DNA of 64,000 nucleotides from Candidatus Poribacteria bacterium (GCA_022821065.1 JAJEEK010000079.1:76839-140838); one strand, 5' to 3'. Positions 44,653 through 54,396 are shown, numbered from the stretch's first letter. The notes: generated from the letters alone by a model not told the origin. Translations and numbers: made by a program.

Positions 44653-45385
44653 CTAAGTTCTCCAACATCATCCGGTTCTGTAGTCGGACCAGTTGCTTAA
44701 TACCGCCGACAGCAAGGTCTAACATCTGATTATAATCGTCCCGAGAAAACGGTTTCTCCTCTGCTGTGCCTTGTATTTCTATGAATTTCCCGCTCCCGGT
44801 CATCACAATGTTCATATCAACATCTGCTGTTGAATCTTCCGTATAGCAGAGATCTAACAGTGCCTGACCTTGGACAAGTCCGACGCTGGTTGCAGCGATG
44901 TTATCTATGATCGGGAAATTTTCGATTTTTTTACGTTTGACGAGTGCCTGACAAGCATCCCAGAGCGCGATGAAAGCACCTGTAATTGAGGCGGTACGTG
45001 TCCCACCATCGGCTTGTATAACATCGCAATCGATCCAGACGGTCTGTTCTTCTAAAGCATATAAATCTACAGCAGCGCGCAAAGAACGCCCGATGAGACG
45101 TTGAATCTCCTGTGTTCTGCCACTTGGACCCCCACGCGTAATCTCGCGTTGCATCCGTTCAGAGGTAGAACGCGGTAACATAGAATACTCGGCTGTTACC
45201 CACCCCTTATTTTTAATACGCTGATCGCGCATAAAACGCGGTTGTGAATCAATAACGGAAGCGGTGCAGATAACATGCGTATCTCCAGTCGCTATAAGAA
45301 CTGAACCCTCCGCATGTTTGATATAGTGTCGCTTGATCGTCACCGGCCTCATTTCATCAGGTCGGCGTCCATCATCTCTTGCCAT
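44627..45385 (-). CDS. rph: Ribonuclease PH
   Basis: 252 residues. Phosphate-dependent trimming of tRNA 3' ends. Signatures: R-R-P-D-E-MRPV start, [82 protein letters not shown] and [13 protein letters not shown]. Complete with no obvious lesion. First gene of the rph-rdgB-efp-accB-accC run. Confidence 0.96.
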   Translation of the reverse strand: MARDDGRRPDEMRPVTIKRHYIKHAEGSVLIATGDTHVICTASVIDSQPRFMRDQRIKNKGWVTAEYSMLPRSTSERMQREITRGGPSGRTQEIQRLIGRSLRAAVDLYALEEQTVWIDCDVIQADGGTRTASITGAFIALWDACQALVKRKKIENFPIIDNIAATSVGLVQGQALLDLCYTEDSTADVDMNIVMTGSGKFIEIQGTAEEKPFSRDDYNQMLDLAVGGIKQLVRLQNRMMLENLDEACTGDA

Positions 45386-45393
45386 TTTTCTCC

Positions 45394-45519
45394 TAACCAG
45401 TAACCAGTGAGTCAGTTACCAGTCGCCAGCGACCAGTACCCAGTTAAGAGGTAAACGCGTGTATTAAGTCTTTCTCTTACTGGAAACTGGGAACTGTTAA
45501 CTTGAAAAACTGGAAACTA
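45394..45519. repeat. Heptanucleotide inverted-repeat element 5
   Basis: Contains CAGTCGCCAGCGACCAGTAC, TTAAGAGGTAAACGCGTG and TTACTGGAAACTGGGAACTG. About 90 bases are nearly identical to element 8 at 50143-50246, so the element moves or converts as a unit. Confidence 0.75.
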
Positions 45520-45520
45520 T

Positions 45521-45760
45521 TTATAGCGTTTTTAGCAGGTCTAATGCCTTCGTGTAACTTTTACGTTCAAGGTAATGACACAGCATTTTCGGGGCAGCTG
45601 GCGCAACTTCCCGATGCAGAACATTAATACGATCCAACTGTTCCAGTATATCTTCACCAGCCGCAATCCGATCGAACATCATTTCCAATGCGTGTCTGAG
45701 CTCAGCAATTTGGCTTGCAAGCTTTGGCTCGCGAACTGCGTCAAAAGACTCAACTACCAT
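45521..45760 (-). CDS. Small hypothetical helical protein
   Basis: 79 residues. ATG 45760 overlaps the end of the PhyH gene by 11 bases and has GGAG seven bases upstream. Charged helical composition (LASQIAELRHALEMMFDRIAAGEDILEQLDRIN...LERKSYTKALDLLKTL), no cysteine motif and no membrane segment. Unrecognised. Coupled to PhyH, so it may assist it; inference only. Confidence 0.6.
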   Translation of the reverse strand: MVVESFDAVREPKLASQIAELRHALEMMFDRIAAGEDILEQLDRINVLHREVAPAAPKMLCHYLERKSYTKALDLLKTL

Positions 45761-46667
45761 CTGATGTCTCCATTTCTTGAACCGCTTTGCAGGTACGCAA
45801 CGAAACATTTTTAGGCGGCGCATCATAACCTTTCCAGGCGTAGGGATCGACCCCAGAGACGGGCACAATGCATCGCCGATCTGCACTGGCTGGACGTTCA
45901 CCTTCTCGAATCGACCAAGGTAGCAACGACCAAGCATTACAGTAATGGTTCACCAAAACCCGACGAAAGGTATTGCCGCGGTTCTTACGCGAGCGATGGA
46001 GTAGATATCCGTTGAAGAAAACTAACGTTCCAGTTTTAACTTCAACTGGCACCTCGCTACTGCCATCAAAGCCGTAACTCTCTTCTGCAAAATCGAACTC
46101 ATCTGCGTTCTCATGTGCCTTCTGCGGATAGAGATAGCCTTGACGGTGTGAACCCGGGAGAATCCATAAGCATCCATTTTCCACCGTAGCATCGTCCATC
46201 GCTATCCACGCGCCGATTAGGGAGCGGTCACGCGTCGGGATATAAATTTCGTCCTGATGCCAGGCCTGCCCTTGAAAATTCGGGGGTTTGACGAAGAGCA
46301 TGGACTGCATACATTTGACACTTCCATCCCAATGCGGCAGATGTGCAGCGGTTATCTGGCTCAAGATACCACAGATCTTCGGATGCTTGACATACTTTTC
46401 AATGATTGGACTCACGTAATGCGGTTGATGGATGCAAAGGATACGGCTGATGGCTTCGACATCGCTAATATCATCAGGCAGTGATTCCAGGTTGTCACAC
46501 GGATGTCCACCTTTCGCAATTTTAACAGTGTCCTGCCGTAATTCCTCTATTTCATCAATCGAAAGCAGGTCAGGAACAACGAGATAGCCGTTGTCGACAA
46601 AGAACTGGACCTGCTCATCAGATACAATTTTGGGCACCTCAATAGATGCGTTTGCTTCCAAGTGCAC
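45750..46667 (-). CDS. Phytanoyl-CoA dioxygenase (PhyH) family oxygenase, copy 2
   Basis: 305 residues, GTG start at 46667 after AAGGAG. Iron ligands His137 and Asp139 (AWHQDEIYIPTRD) and His224 (YLLHRSRKNRGNTFRR), with Arg236 or a neighbour as 2-oxoglutarate anchor. GCLWILPGSHRQG is the family strand. Substrate unknown. Distinct in sequence from the copies at 20332 and 55952, so not a recent duplicate. Confidence 0.9.
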   Translation of the reverse strand: MHLEANASIEVPKIVSDEQVQFFVDNGYLVVPDLLSIDEIEELRQDTVKIAKGGHPCDNLESLPDDISDVEAISRILCIHQPHYVSPIIEKYVKHPKICGILSQITAAHLPHWDGSVKCMQSMLFVKPPNFQGQAWHQDEIYIPTRDRSLIGAWIAMDDATVENGCLWILPGSHRQGYLYPQKAHENADEFDFAEESYGFDGSSEVPVEVKTGTLVFFNGYLLHRSRKNRGNTFRRVLVNHYCNAWSLLPWSIREGERPASADRRCIVPVSGVDPYAWKGYDAPPKNVSLRTCKAVQEMETSDGS

Positions 46668-46681
46668 GGTTTCTCCTTTTA

Positions 46682-46793
46682 TCAGTTACCAGTTTTTCCA
46701 GTTTCCAGTTTCCAGTTTCCAGTTTTCAAAAAAGAAAACTCTTCTCTTAACTGGTAACTGGTTACTGGCTCACTGGTTACTGGTAACTGGTAA
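46682..46793. repeat. Heptanucleotide inverted-repeat element 6
   Basis: Left arm CCAGTTTCCAGTTTCCAG (four heptads), spacer AAAAAAGAAAACTCTTC, right arm of TAACTGG/TTACTGG heptads. Between the PhyH and BatA-type genes. Confidence 0.75.
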
Positions 46794-46802
46794 AGATAAT
46801 AA

Positions 46803-48998
46803 TCAAACGCGATTGGCGAGAAACATCTCTGTCACCGCCAAAGCGAAGACGACTAACATAAGATACACCCAGACATTTTGATTTTCCTCAACATCTTCTC
46901 GGTATTGCGCGACAAGTTCTGTACTCGGTTTTTCCTCAACTGATTCGTCCGCAGCACCTTTCAGCATACTCGTCAGTTCCTCTATATCACGTGCTGCGAG
47001 GTCAGATTCCGATGTGTCAATATTGACAACAAAATAGTGTGTATCTCCACCGGACCTATGCGCGGAATAGATACCTGGCACCGACGTGTCAGCATAAAAA
47101 ATACTGTTTTGTGAAGAACCTTCCGACGCATTCTTGTCCGGCTGCACACGTGTCTCAACGTTGTTCGGATCGAAGATAGCAACCTCCGGATGTCTCACAG
47201 TTGGACCGAAAATATCGTGCCTTTGTTCAATAACATTATCGTCGATATTTTCGGTCCAGGATACCTCTTCATCGTCGAAAACCTTCAATTCAACACTATC
47301 GCCGATACGATAATCTGGTGTCGTGTCCACGTTCTTGAGCGCAAGATACTTGATGGATTCATGCAGGAACGGTAGATAAACGGCACGAATCGGTAAATCG
47401 TTCCATTCTCTATCTATTGTTGAAGTAAAACAGAGAACACGTCCGAGGTTTCCGTATGGTTTTTCAAAGAGGGCAGGACTGCCGTCATCATAAGAGGCGA
47501 TCACCGTAGCATCTTTTGTCGGCACAGCCTGAAAGAACCTATAAAAGCGCGCTTTCCCAAAATCTCCGTGATTCGGTTCCTTAAAAGGTATAAAAATCGG
47601 ATGATCGTATTGCACTGTCGCGATAACGCGGAATTGATCGCGATTGAATGCGTCCCCGACTGCTTGCACAAAATCACAAGGCATCAGACCATCTTCGTCG
47701 CCGAGGCGTCGCTTATAGGTATCAGTCTCTATATTATCCCCTACTGTCACAATCAAGCCGCCGCCGTTAGCAACAAAATCCTTTACACGTTCAGCTTCAC
47801 CAGAAGACAATTCCGCGACATCCGCCAGAATCAGAACATCCACACGCTCAAGTGTCGCTGCGTTTGGCAGCGAGAAGGTTTCAGTAAAATTGATCCGCGT
47901 AGCAGAGTTTCCGCCTGAGGCTAACGCCTTTTTAATGAAAAAAGTTTCGTCACTTTGGTAACGACTAACAGATCGCTTCCTTTCGCGAACGGCATGGACT
48001 TTAATCGACTGTAGGCTTTGCAACGTAAAATACCGTTTGTTATCAACGAGGAGCGGATCTTCAGAGAGTTCAACCCAACCCGTGTGTGTTGCTTCGTCTT
48101 GAAATTCAACACTGAAGACGGCATCCGCAAGGTCGTCCGGTTCAATATCGAGTTCAACGGTATCAATCGCGTTACCATCTATAAAGAGGCGAACTGGCAC
48201 ATCTTCAACAGGTTCAACACCGAAATTACGGACGCGCGCGACCAAACGGGCAGCTTTCTGTTCTTTCAAAACGACTGGCGGTACGTTGACACCTGTAATA
48301 GCGAGATTCTGTGGTTTCTCCGCGTGGACATCAACAAAATGAATTTGGACATCCGCACTCAGTTTATCTGTCTCAATGAAATTCTCCCATCCGCGTTTTT
48401 GCATATCACTGATGAGATAAACCTGTTTTTCACCGATAGGGATCCCCGCAAGGATTTCATTTGCACTTTGGAGTGCGTCCAAGTAATCCGTCCGATCATT
48501 CGTGGTCTTTGCTGTATTCAACGCCGTCCGAATGTGTGAAAGTTCTGAACCCAGCGGTGCGATGACACGCGCATTATCGGACGAAAGGATTAGACACGCA
48601 GCGTCCGCTGCGTCAAGTCCGTCCAAAATTTTGCCGACCTCTTTTTTTGCGTTCTCAAATATCGCTTCATATTGCATACTATAGGAGGTATCCAGAATAA
48701 TAACAGCGTTGCGCTTGCCCCCGGTTTTCTGTGTAACCACAAATGAATCGGCGAAAAACGGACGGGCGAACGCTAAACCGAGCAATGCTAACATCAGGAT
48801 ACGCATGAGCAGCAGCAGGAGCCGTTTCAACTTGTGCCGTCGCACGTTCGTCTGGTGCGACATCTGGATGAAACGGACAGTACTGAAAATCAGTTGCCGC
48901 GCACGCTCCCGGTTCAGCAGATGAAGGATGAGCGGGATGGACGCGCCGATCACACCGGCTATTGCAAAAGAGGCTGTTAAAAAAGTCAAACCAAACAT
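46803..48998 (-). CDS. BatA-type membrane protein with von Willebrand A domain
   Basis: 731 residues. The N-terminal BatA (aerotolerance) motif has a membrane segment, PLILHLLNRERARQLIFSTVRF and a second membrane helix. A vWA domain follows with MIDAS DTSYS (VIILDTSYSMQYE) and a glutamine-amidotransferase-like segment (VDVLILADVAELSSGEAERVKDFV) at about 380-480. The C-terminus is a membrane helix (YLMLVVFALAVTEMFLA). Such proteins partner with MoxR ATPases and DUF58 proteins; DUF58 follows at 49152, but no MoxR is in the window. Confidence 0.85.
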   Translation of the reverse strand: MFGLTFLTASFAIAGVIGASIPLILHLLNRERARQLIFSTVRFIQMSHQTNVRRHKLKRLLLLLMRILMLALLGLAFARPFFADSFVVTQKTGGKRNAVIILDTSYSMQYEAIFENAKKEVGKILDGLDAADAACLILSSDNARVIAPLGSELSHIRTALNTAKTTNDRTDYLDALQSANEILAGIPIGEKQVYLISDMQKRGWENFIETDKLSADVQIHFVDVHAEKPQNLAITGVNVPPVVLKEQKAARLVARVRNFGVEPVEDVPVRLFIDGNAIDTVELDIEPDDLADAVFSVEFQDEATHTGWVELSEDPLLVDNKRYFTLQSLQSIKVHAVRERKRSVSRYQSDETFFIKKALASGGNSATRINFTETFSLPNAATLERVDVLILADVAELSSGEAERVKDFVANGGGLIVTVGDNIETDTYKRRLGDEDGLMPCDFVQAVGDAFNRDQFRVIATVQYDHPIFIPFKEPNHGDFGKARFYRFFQAVPTKDATVIASYDDGSPALFEKPYGNLGRVLCFTSTIDREWNDLPIRAVYLPFLHESIKYLALKNVDTTPDYRIGDSVELKVFDDEEVSWTENIDDNVIEQRHDIFGPTVRHPEVAIFDPNNVETRVQPDKNASEGSSQNSIFYADTSVPGIYSAHRSGGDTHYFVVNIDTSESDLAARDIEELTSMLKGAADESVEEKPSTELVAQYREDVEENQNVWVYLMLVVFALAVTEMFLANRV

Positions 48999-49001
48999 GT
49001 G

Positions 49002-49136
49002 TATCAGTTACCAGTTTTAGAAGTTATCAGTTTTCAGTACGGTTTTCTACGAAAACCTTTCAGTACTCAGTACAAGAGTCCTCTTAACTGATAACTGAAA
49101 GTGAGCGTAGCGAACGTACTGAGTACTGTTAACTGC
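49002..49136. repeat. Heptanucleotide inverted-repeat element 7 with nested palindrome
   Basis: CAGTTACCAG and AACTGATAACTG arms. The nested GGTTTTC-TAC-GAAAACC resembles GGTTTTTC-TGC-GAAAAACC at 44003-44021. Confidence 0.65.
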
Positions 49137-49151
49137 GTACTCGCTAACTAT

Positions 49152-50138
49152 TTAATAAATTCCTTGCCGTTTGGCGAGGTAAGAAGCGAGTGCGAAATCA
49201 ATCGGGGTCGCTGTTGTTATCACATTGTAATCAATATCCGCTTGCCGTAGCGCGAGCCGATAGGTATCCAGAAATTCGTTGAAATTGCTGAGATAACTCT
49301 CCCGAATCGCTTGTGGTGTTGTGATAATCTCAGCATCGTTTTCGGCATCAATAAAGCGGATAAGTGCTTCTGAACTCCGTCCGCTCTCAAAATCAGTAAA
49401 CTCAAGCTCCTGTTTCGCAAGAACGTGGAAGACGATAACCTCGTGTCCTTCATAACGTAGATGCTCCAGTCCGGCAATGACTTCCTCATGGTTTTCGTCA
49501 TAGAGATCGGAAATAAAAAGAACCAATCCACGTTTGGTAAGACGTTCGGCGATCTGATGAAGCGGCGTTCCCATCCGAGTATTTTTTGCTGTCTGTAGCG
49601 TCTCCAATGTCAGCAAAATTGAGTGTAAGTGTGATGTACTACTTCGTGCTGGAAGGTACTGATGAAGTGCCTCATCGAAATACGCGAACCCGACCGCATC
49701 TCGCTGCTTCGCCATAAAATACGCGAGTGATGCGATAAGATAACTTGCGTATCTTAACTTTGTGAGTGTGGGTTGTTTCGGCCTGTTCTCTTCGGAATCC
49801 TGCGTATCTTCTGTCTCGGTTTCCGTATCTATCGGGTGCCTCATAGACTCGCTCGTATCTAAGAGCAGGTAACAGTTGAGGTTCGTCTCCTCCTCAAACT
49901 GCTTAATGTAGTATCTGTCGGTACGCGCGTAGGCTTTCCAGTCTATATGTTTGGTATCGTCTCCCGGCATATATTGTCGGTATTGCGAGAATTCAACAGA
50001 AAACCCGTGATATGGACTCTTGTGGAGCCCTGAGATAAACCCTTCAACGACGTATCTGGCAATTAATTCAAGATTCCCGATTCGGGCAAGGACTGTCGGG
50101 TCTAAAAATGCGCGTCCGACTGTTGAACTCTGTTGCAT
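49152..50138 (-). CDS. DUF58 family protein
   Basis: 328 residues. FSVEFSQYRQYMPGDDTKHIDWKAYARTDRYYIKQFEEETN is the DUF58 hallmark (about 45-90; split here only for reading). The vWA-like DTSESMRH region follows, and the C-terminus has YLAKRQGIY. DUF58 proteins accompany BatA/MoxR systems that assemble or mature proteins at the membrane. No gene lies between it and the BatA gene, only element 7. Confidence 0.88.
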   Translation of the reverse strand: MQQSSTVGRAFLDPTVLARIGNLELIARYVVEGFISGLHKSPYHGFSVEFSQYRQYMPGDDTKHIDWKAYARTDRYYIKQFEEETNLNCYLLLDTSESMRHPIDTETETEDTQDSEENRPKQPTLTKLRYASYLIASLAYFMAKQRDAVGFAYFDEALHQYLPARSSTSHLHSILLTLETLQTAKNTRMGTPLHQIAERLTKRGLVLFISDLYDENHEEVIAGLEHLRYEGHEVIVFHVLAKQELEFTDFESGRSSEALIRFIDAENDAEIITTPQAIRESYLSNFNEFLDTYRLALRQADIDYNVITTATPIDFALASYLAKRQGIY

Positions 50139-50142
50139 AAAT

Positions 50143-50246
50143 AGTTTCCAGTAAGTCAGTGACCAGTCGCCAGTGACCAGTACCCAGTTAAGAGATAAAC
50201 GCGTGTATTAAGTCTTTCTCTTACTGGAAACTGGGAACTGTTAACT
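50143..50246. repeat. Heptanucleotide inverted-repeat element 8
   Basis: Nearly identical to element 5 over about 90 bases (shared TAAACGCGTGTATTAAGTC core). Between DUF58 and the PP2C gene. Confidence 0.75.
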
Positions 50247-50249
50247 GCC

Positions 50250-52190
50250 TCATTTTTTTCTTAAGATAAGCAGTGTGAGATCGTCGAACTGATCCGCTTC
50301 ACCCTGAAAATCCATGACTGCCTTGTGAAGCGAAGCGCGAATCCCCTCGGCATCTTCATCTTTACAAGCTATAGATGCCTCGACAAGTCGTTCTTCGTCA
50401 TAGTAATCGTCTTCTATATTAACAGTTTCCGTGACCCCGTCCGTATAATATACAACGACATCGCCGCTCATAAGTTCGACGTGCTCGGCTTCGTACTCGG
50501 CAATGTTTGAAACCATATCATTTGGGAACATTCCGAGCGGGATGCCACCTACCTCCTCACCCAACCATTTGTAGGTGCCATCTTTTCTAACGAGCAAGGG
50601 AGGGTTGTGTCCAGCGTTAAGCGTCGTAAGTATGTCAGTTTCCGGGTTAAGATGGCTGTAGAAGAATGTAGCGTATTTTTCCTCGGTCCCACTCGCGTAA
50701 AGGAGCGAGTTAAGCGTCATTGCCATATCAGCGATTTCGGTATATAACGGTCCCTGCGTAGATGCATTCTGTTCGACATTTTCGGTAGCGATATTTTTCA
50801 CACGTGACAATTCGGAGATGAGACCGGCACGTAAGGTCGCCATCAGTAGCGCAGCTTGCATCCCTTTCCCAGAGACATCCGCAATCGCTAATCCCCACCG
50901 TCCGGTGGGTAAAGCGATACAATCATAATAGTCGCCGCCGACGGCTCCACGCGGTTCATAATGTCCTGCTACCTCGTATCCTGGGATGTCTGGGAGCCTG
51001 TCGGGAATAAGGTTCTCTTGGATTTTGCGTGCCTCTTCCATTTCAGCCTGTAGCTGACGGGCTTCAAGTGCTTCCTGATGGAGCCGCGCGTTCTCAATTG
51101 CGACACCGGCTTGTTTAGCAAAAGAATCGAGCAGGATAACATCTTCATCAGTGAAGGCGGCGATTCTACCACCGCGCTCCTCTTTATCGCCAACAACAAG
51201 AATCCCTAAGATGTCACCATCGCGTCCAGGAATCGGGACAGCCATCAAATTTCTGCCCCCGAAGAGCGTATCAGACTCCGGTAAACAGTGGCCCGGAAGA
51301 CCTTCCGTAACAACAGATTTCAGCATATCTATGGATGTCAATTCTTCGGGGATGGACGCATTTTCACCATACGAAATGAACCTCCCATTCCCGCTGCCCG
51401 GACTTGTCGTCGTCTGTTCAAGCAAGGTCTCAGGAAACGCATAGTTCATCTCAAGTTCTTGTCGATCTGTGTTCGTAAGCATGAGAGCACCGGCGTTCGC
51501 GTCGAGGAGTGAGACAGCTTGGTGTACGACCTGCTCCGCCGCTTCTTCAGGTTGCAGAAGTTGGCAGATCTGCGGTGCGCTCTCCGCAAGCATAAACAGG
51601 CGAAACTTCTCGCTTTGAATACCCTCAACCATCTGCGAATATGCGATCGCAATTGATATTTGGTGAGCGAGCGTCGTCAGTAACTCCTTTTCCCACGCTT
51701 CCAACGCATCTCGCGCCAAAAATTTGCCGAGACCGATCATCCCTAAAAATTCGTCTTGAATCTTTAGCGGAACCCAGAGACGTATATCTATAACCTCCGC
51801 AAGTTTAGCACTCCGGTCAAAGAAGTGCTTAAGCGGTTCCGGCGGCGCAGCGTTTTCAATGAAAGCGTGTTGCAGTAAAGCCGTTAACTCATCCGGCTCA
51901 ACAGGGACGGGTGGGAATATCTCATCAGGTGTCACCGCAACGACATCAAGATTTTGCTGTGTCGGGTGGTAACGCAGTATTGCCCCGCGCCTAATTTGCA
52001 AAGTTCCGAGCGTGATACGGAGATAAGTTTTGCTTGAATGATTGAAATTCGTGTGTCCTGAGATGAGCGTTTGTCCCAGATTTTCCAACTCCGATAAACT
52101 GAAGATGAGCCGCTCCATCGTCTGTTCGGCGGTGCTTTGCGTCTTATGGGTTTGCAAATTGGCTCCTAATGACTTGCTCGGGTCTTTCAT
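50250..52190 (-). CDS. PP2C/SpoIIE-type serine phosphatase with GAF domains (RsbU-like)
   Basis: 646 residues. Two GAF-like sensory domains (about 25-185 and 195-370), a coiled coil (about 370-400, ARQLQAEMEEARKIQENL) and a SpoIIE/PP2C catalytic domain (about 405-645). Metal-binding aspartates lie in GGDYYDCIALP and IADVSGKGMQAALLMA, with TYKWLGEEVGGIPLGMF and VVYYTDGVTE further on. It should dephosphorylate the anti-sigma antagonist at 52347. ATG at 52190; there is no clear ribosome site. Last gene of the partner-switching set. Confidence 0.92.
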   Translation of the reverse strand: MKDPSKSLGANLQTHKTQSTAEQTMERLIFSLSELENLGQTLISGHTNFNHSSKTYLRITLGTLQIRRGAILRYHPTQQNLDVVAVTPDEIFPPVPVEPDELTALLQHAFIENAAPPEPLKHFFDRSAKLAEVIDIRLWVPLKIQDEFLGMIGLGKFLARDALEAWEKELLTTLAHQISIAIAYSQMVEGIQSEKFRLFMLAESAPQICQLLQPEEAAEQVVHQAVSLLDANAGALMLTNTDRQELEMNYAFPETLLEQTTTSPGSGNGRFISYGENASIPEELTSIDMLKSVVTEGLPGHCLPESDTLFGGRNLMAVPIPGRDGDILGILVVGDKEERGGRIAAFTDEDVILLDSFAKQAGVAIENARLHQEALEARQLQAEMEEARKIQENLIPDRLPDIPGYEVAGHYEPRGAVGGDYYDCIALPTGRWGLAIADVSGKGMQAALLMATLRAGLISELSRVKNIATENVEQNASTQGPLYTEIADMAMTLNSLLYASGTEEKYATFFYSHLNPETDILTTLNAGHNPPLLVRKDGTYKWLGEEVGGIPLGMFPNDMVSNIAEYEAEHVELMSGDVVVYYTDGVTETVNIEDDYYDEERLVEASIACKDEDAEGIRASLHKAVMDFQGEADQFDDLTLLILRKK

Positions 52191-52346
52191 AGTATTGTGT
52201 CCACAAATTCGTTTCTAAGTTTTATTATATTAATAATTACTGCTGTCAAAAGGCACGAGTAAAAGTCTACCGAAAACACACCCAAAAAATTTAAGAGAGA
52301 CCGATTTTAATGGACAACCGAATTAAATTCGCTTTCCAGAAAAAAC

Positions 52347-52691
52347 TTATAAATTCGCAATTGCGGATTCTTCATCCGGGAAAATACCAGCGTATTTCGC
52401 AAGTGCCATCATCTTAAACGTGCGTTCTTGTGTAGCGGACAACCCACAGAAATTCAAGGTGCCTTCGCGTTCCTCAAGTGCTTCTATAATTTCAATAAGT
52501 ATAGATATACCGATGCTATTAATAAGCGTTGTTTTTTCAAGGTTGATAACCAACTGTGTGTGGCCGTTCTGAATGAGTTCCCGTGCTTTTTCAGAGAGTT
52601 TTTCTCCGAGTGCATCATTCAGGTATCCAGCCGTTTCGATCACCGCGTGTTCCTGTCCCTCGCGGATTTGAATATCAAATTTGTTTAGCAA
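52347..52691 (-). CDS. STAS-domain anti-anti-sigma factor (RsbV/SpoIIAA-like)
   Basis: 114 residues, TTG start at 52691 with AAGGAGGT about seven bases upstream. STAS fold. The likely phosphorylated serine is Ser59 in TLINSIGISILIEI. Phosphorylated by the RsbW-like kinase at 52864 and restored by the PP2C at 50250. No sigma factor of the SigB type is adjacent, so the target may be elsewhere or may be the ECF sigma. Confidence 0.88.
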   Translation of the reverse strand: MLNKFDIQIREGQEHAVIETAGYLNDALGEKLSEKARELIQNGHTQLVINLEKTTLINSIGISILIEIIEALEEREGTLNFCGLSATQERTFKMMALAKYAGIFPDEESAIANL

Positions 52692-52863
52692 AGTGCTTAC
52701 CTCCTTCGTAAACTCTGAATATGGAATGCAAACCGTGCCCCTAACCTAAAGGTGATATGTAGAATAAACCATCGCTGGCAGTAGCGGGTTCGAGCGCGGG
52801 ATTATAAACAGCGAATCCCGAATGCGAAATAGTGCTACCCATTTAGTGAAAACAGCATAACGT

Positions 52864-53301
52864 TTAGGCAGTTCTCCTACTCTTTCTCTTTATGACACTA
52901 ACAGTCGTACCGTTGGAGCTGCTTTCTATATCTACTTCATCCATTAGGCTTCTAACAATTTGTAAACCTCTGCCGCGCTTGCGCAGGTCAGGGTGTACAC
53001 CTGGAGTCCCAAGTAAGCGGGAACCATCCAGAATATCCGGGGTTATACCGACCCCTCGATCCATAATCTTAAACTGCAACTGATCCTCAGAAAGTAGGAA
53101 CTCGATATGAACCGCATTATCATCGCTCTGGCTGTGCTCAAAAGCGTTGATGCAAGTTTCAATAATCGCGAGCTGAATCTCTTCAACCTGTCCCTCCTCG
53201 AAATCCATCAATTCTGCAAGGACAGAGGCAGTTTTCGCTGCGGCAAGTTCCATATCAGGGTACATCGGTATAGTGAGGAGTACTTTGTGTTCTAATGACA
53301 C
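52864..53301 (-). CDS. Anti-sigma factor serine kinase (RsbW/SpoIIAB-like)
   Basis: 145 residues. I place the start at GTG 53301 because AAGGAGGG lies seven bases upstream at 53309-53316. An ATG at 53328 is only six bases from the inserted MITE and has no ribosome site. HATPase fold: N-box IETCINAFEHS (about 46-56), G1 MDRGVGI, G2 KRGRGLQIV. The MITE copy B ends about 30 bases upstream and may have disturbed or supplied its promoter. Confidence 0.88.
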   Translation of the reverse strand: MSLEHKVLLTIPMYPDMELAAAKTASVLAELMDFEEGQVEEIQLAIIETCINAFEHSQSDDNAVHIEFLLSEDQLQFKIMDRGVGITPDILDGSRLLGTPGVHPDLRKRGRGLQIVRSLMDEVDIESSSNGTTVSVIKRKSRRTA

Positions 53302-53333
53302 GCTTTTTCCCTCCTTGCTATCGCTCATATTTT

Positions 53334-53574
53334 ATAGGACTTACGCATACCGCTCTTTATGTACAACAAACTGTATGAAGTTTCAGAAAATATTTCGGTA
53401 ATTCTATATCTCCCCCAGGGCCGGTAGGTGCGGTTTGCAACCGCACCGGACTTCGCTAATAAATTACCGAATTAATAAATTAATCTTCATTTAGTTTGTG
53501 ATACAAAAACGCTGGATTTTACGGAAAATTTCATCTAATACAACGGGTTACATCCAAAATTGCGTAAGTCCTAT
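53334..53574. mobile_element. MITE-like element, copy B, with a nested palindrome
   Basis: ATAGGACTTACGC at 53334-53346 is inverted exactly at 53562-53574. The right part is homologous, in opposite orientation, to copy A at 16668. The middle holds a perfect palindrome GGTGCGGTT-TGC-AACCGCACC (53427-53447) and a TTAATAAATTAATCTTCAT block also found at 16341-16359, followed there by a CCTACCGGGCCTGGG segment, so copy B is composite. No transposase. Confidence 0.75.
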
Positions 53575-53841
53575 TTTACATAGGAAATCTATAAATCCTA
53601 ATCCGTTCTAACTTCATACATCTTCGTTTCAACGCATATCGTAAAGATCAATTCTATAATAACTGATAATATCACCCAAGTTCATATTTTTTATAAACGT
53701 ACGGCTACAAAGAACTGACTTAAAAATATACTATATCTTTCCAAATTATGTCAACACTTTTATTAATTTTGATGTTCACGTCGTGAACCGACGTCTTATA
53801 TTTCTACACTACAGTTTCTTGATTTTCGTACGCATCGGTTT
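53575..53841. other. AT-rich gap without recognisable features
   Basis: After the MITE, about 265 bases of A/T-rich DNA contain no ORF with a credible start, no strong promoter and no hairpin that I can support. It separates the partner-switching genes from the DUF4381 gene. Confidence 0.5.
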
Positions 53842-54396
53842 TTAGGAAACCGGAACCTTCGTTTCATCAACGATCCAACGCGCATCAACAATCCGCGCGG
53901 ACGCTTCCGAAACTCGCGGCTGATAGGTCGCAAATTTTACCCTATCGCAATCGGCGAGTACTTGCTGAACCCGATCGATATACTCGGCACCTATCTCAGC
54001 ACGCAACATCGCTTGAAGCAGTGCTGTCGTTGTTAATTCTAACGCAGGAATCCGATATCGTGCACTGATATATTCTCGGAGCGCGTGTGCAACTTGTGTA
54101 TGATACGTCTCCATATCGCCACGCGCAAGTAGATCCGATGTCTCAATCGCTTTCAACCGTTCGTATGCCACCTCATGCGGCAGCGGCGCATTCACCACTT
54201 CGTCTTCAGATACGGCTAAGTTTTGATACCGTTTTCGGAGATAGAACCATACAGGTGCAGCTATAAGTCCGAGTATTACCACAACACCGATAAAATAAGG
54301 GAGCAGACTCTCGGACCCCTCCAGGGGCGGTTTGATGTCGCGTAAGCCTTGTCCGTTGACCGCGCCTTGCATGAAAACTTGTGTAAGTACAGACAT
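53842..54396 (-). CDS. DUF4381-like membrane protein of the BatA/DUF58 group
   Basis: 184 residues, ATG 54396 after AGGAAAT. One membrane helix (LLPYFIGVVVILGLIAAPVWFYL, about 30-52) and a helical cytosolic tail (RLKAIETSDLLARGDMETYHTQVAHALREYI...) resembling DUF4381 proteins that sit beside DUF58 and BatA genes. Placing it 3.5 kb from those genes, with the partner-switching set between, suggests a split operon. Confidence 0.7.
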   Translation of the reverse strand: MSVLTQVFMQGAVNGQGLRDIKPPLEGSESLLPYFIGVVVILGLIAAPVWFYLRKRYQNLAVSEDEVVNAPLPHEVAYERLKAIETSDLLARGDMETYHTQVAHALREYISARYRIPALELTTTALLQAMLRAEIGAEYIDRVQQVLADCDRVKFATYQPRVSEASARIVDARWIVDETKVPVS

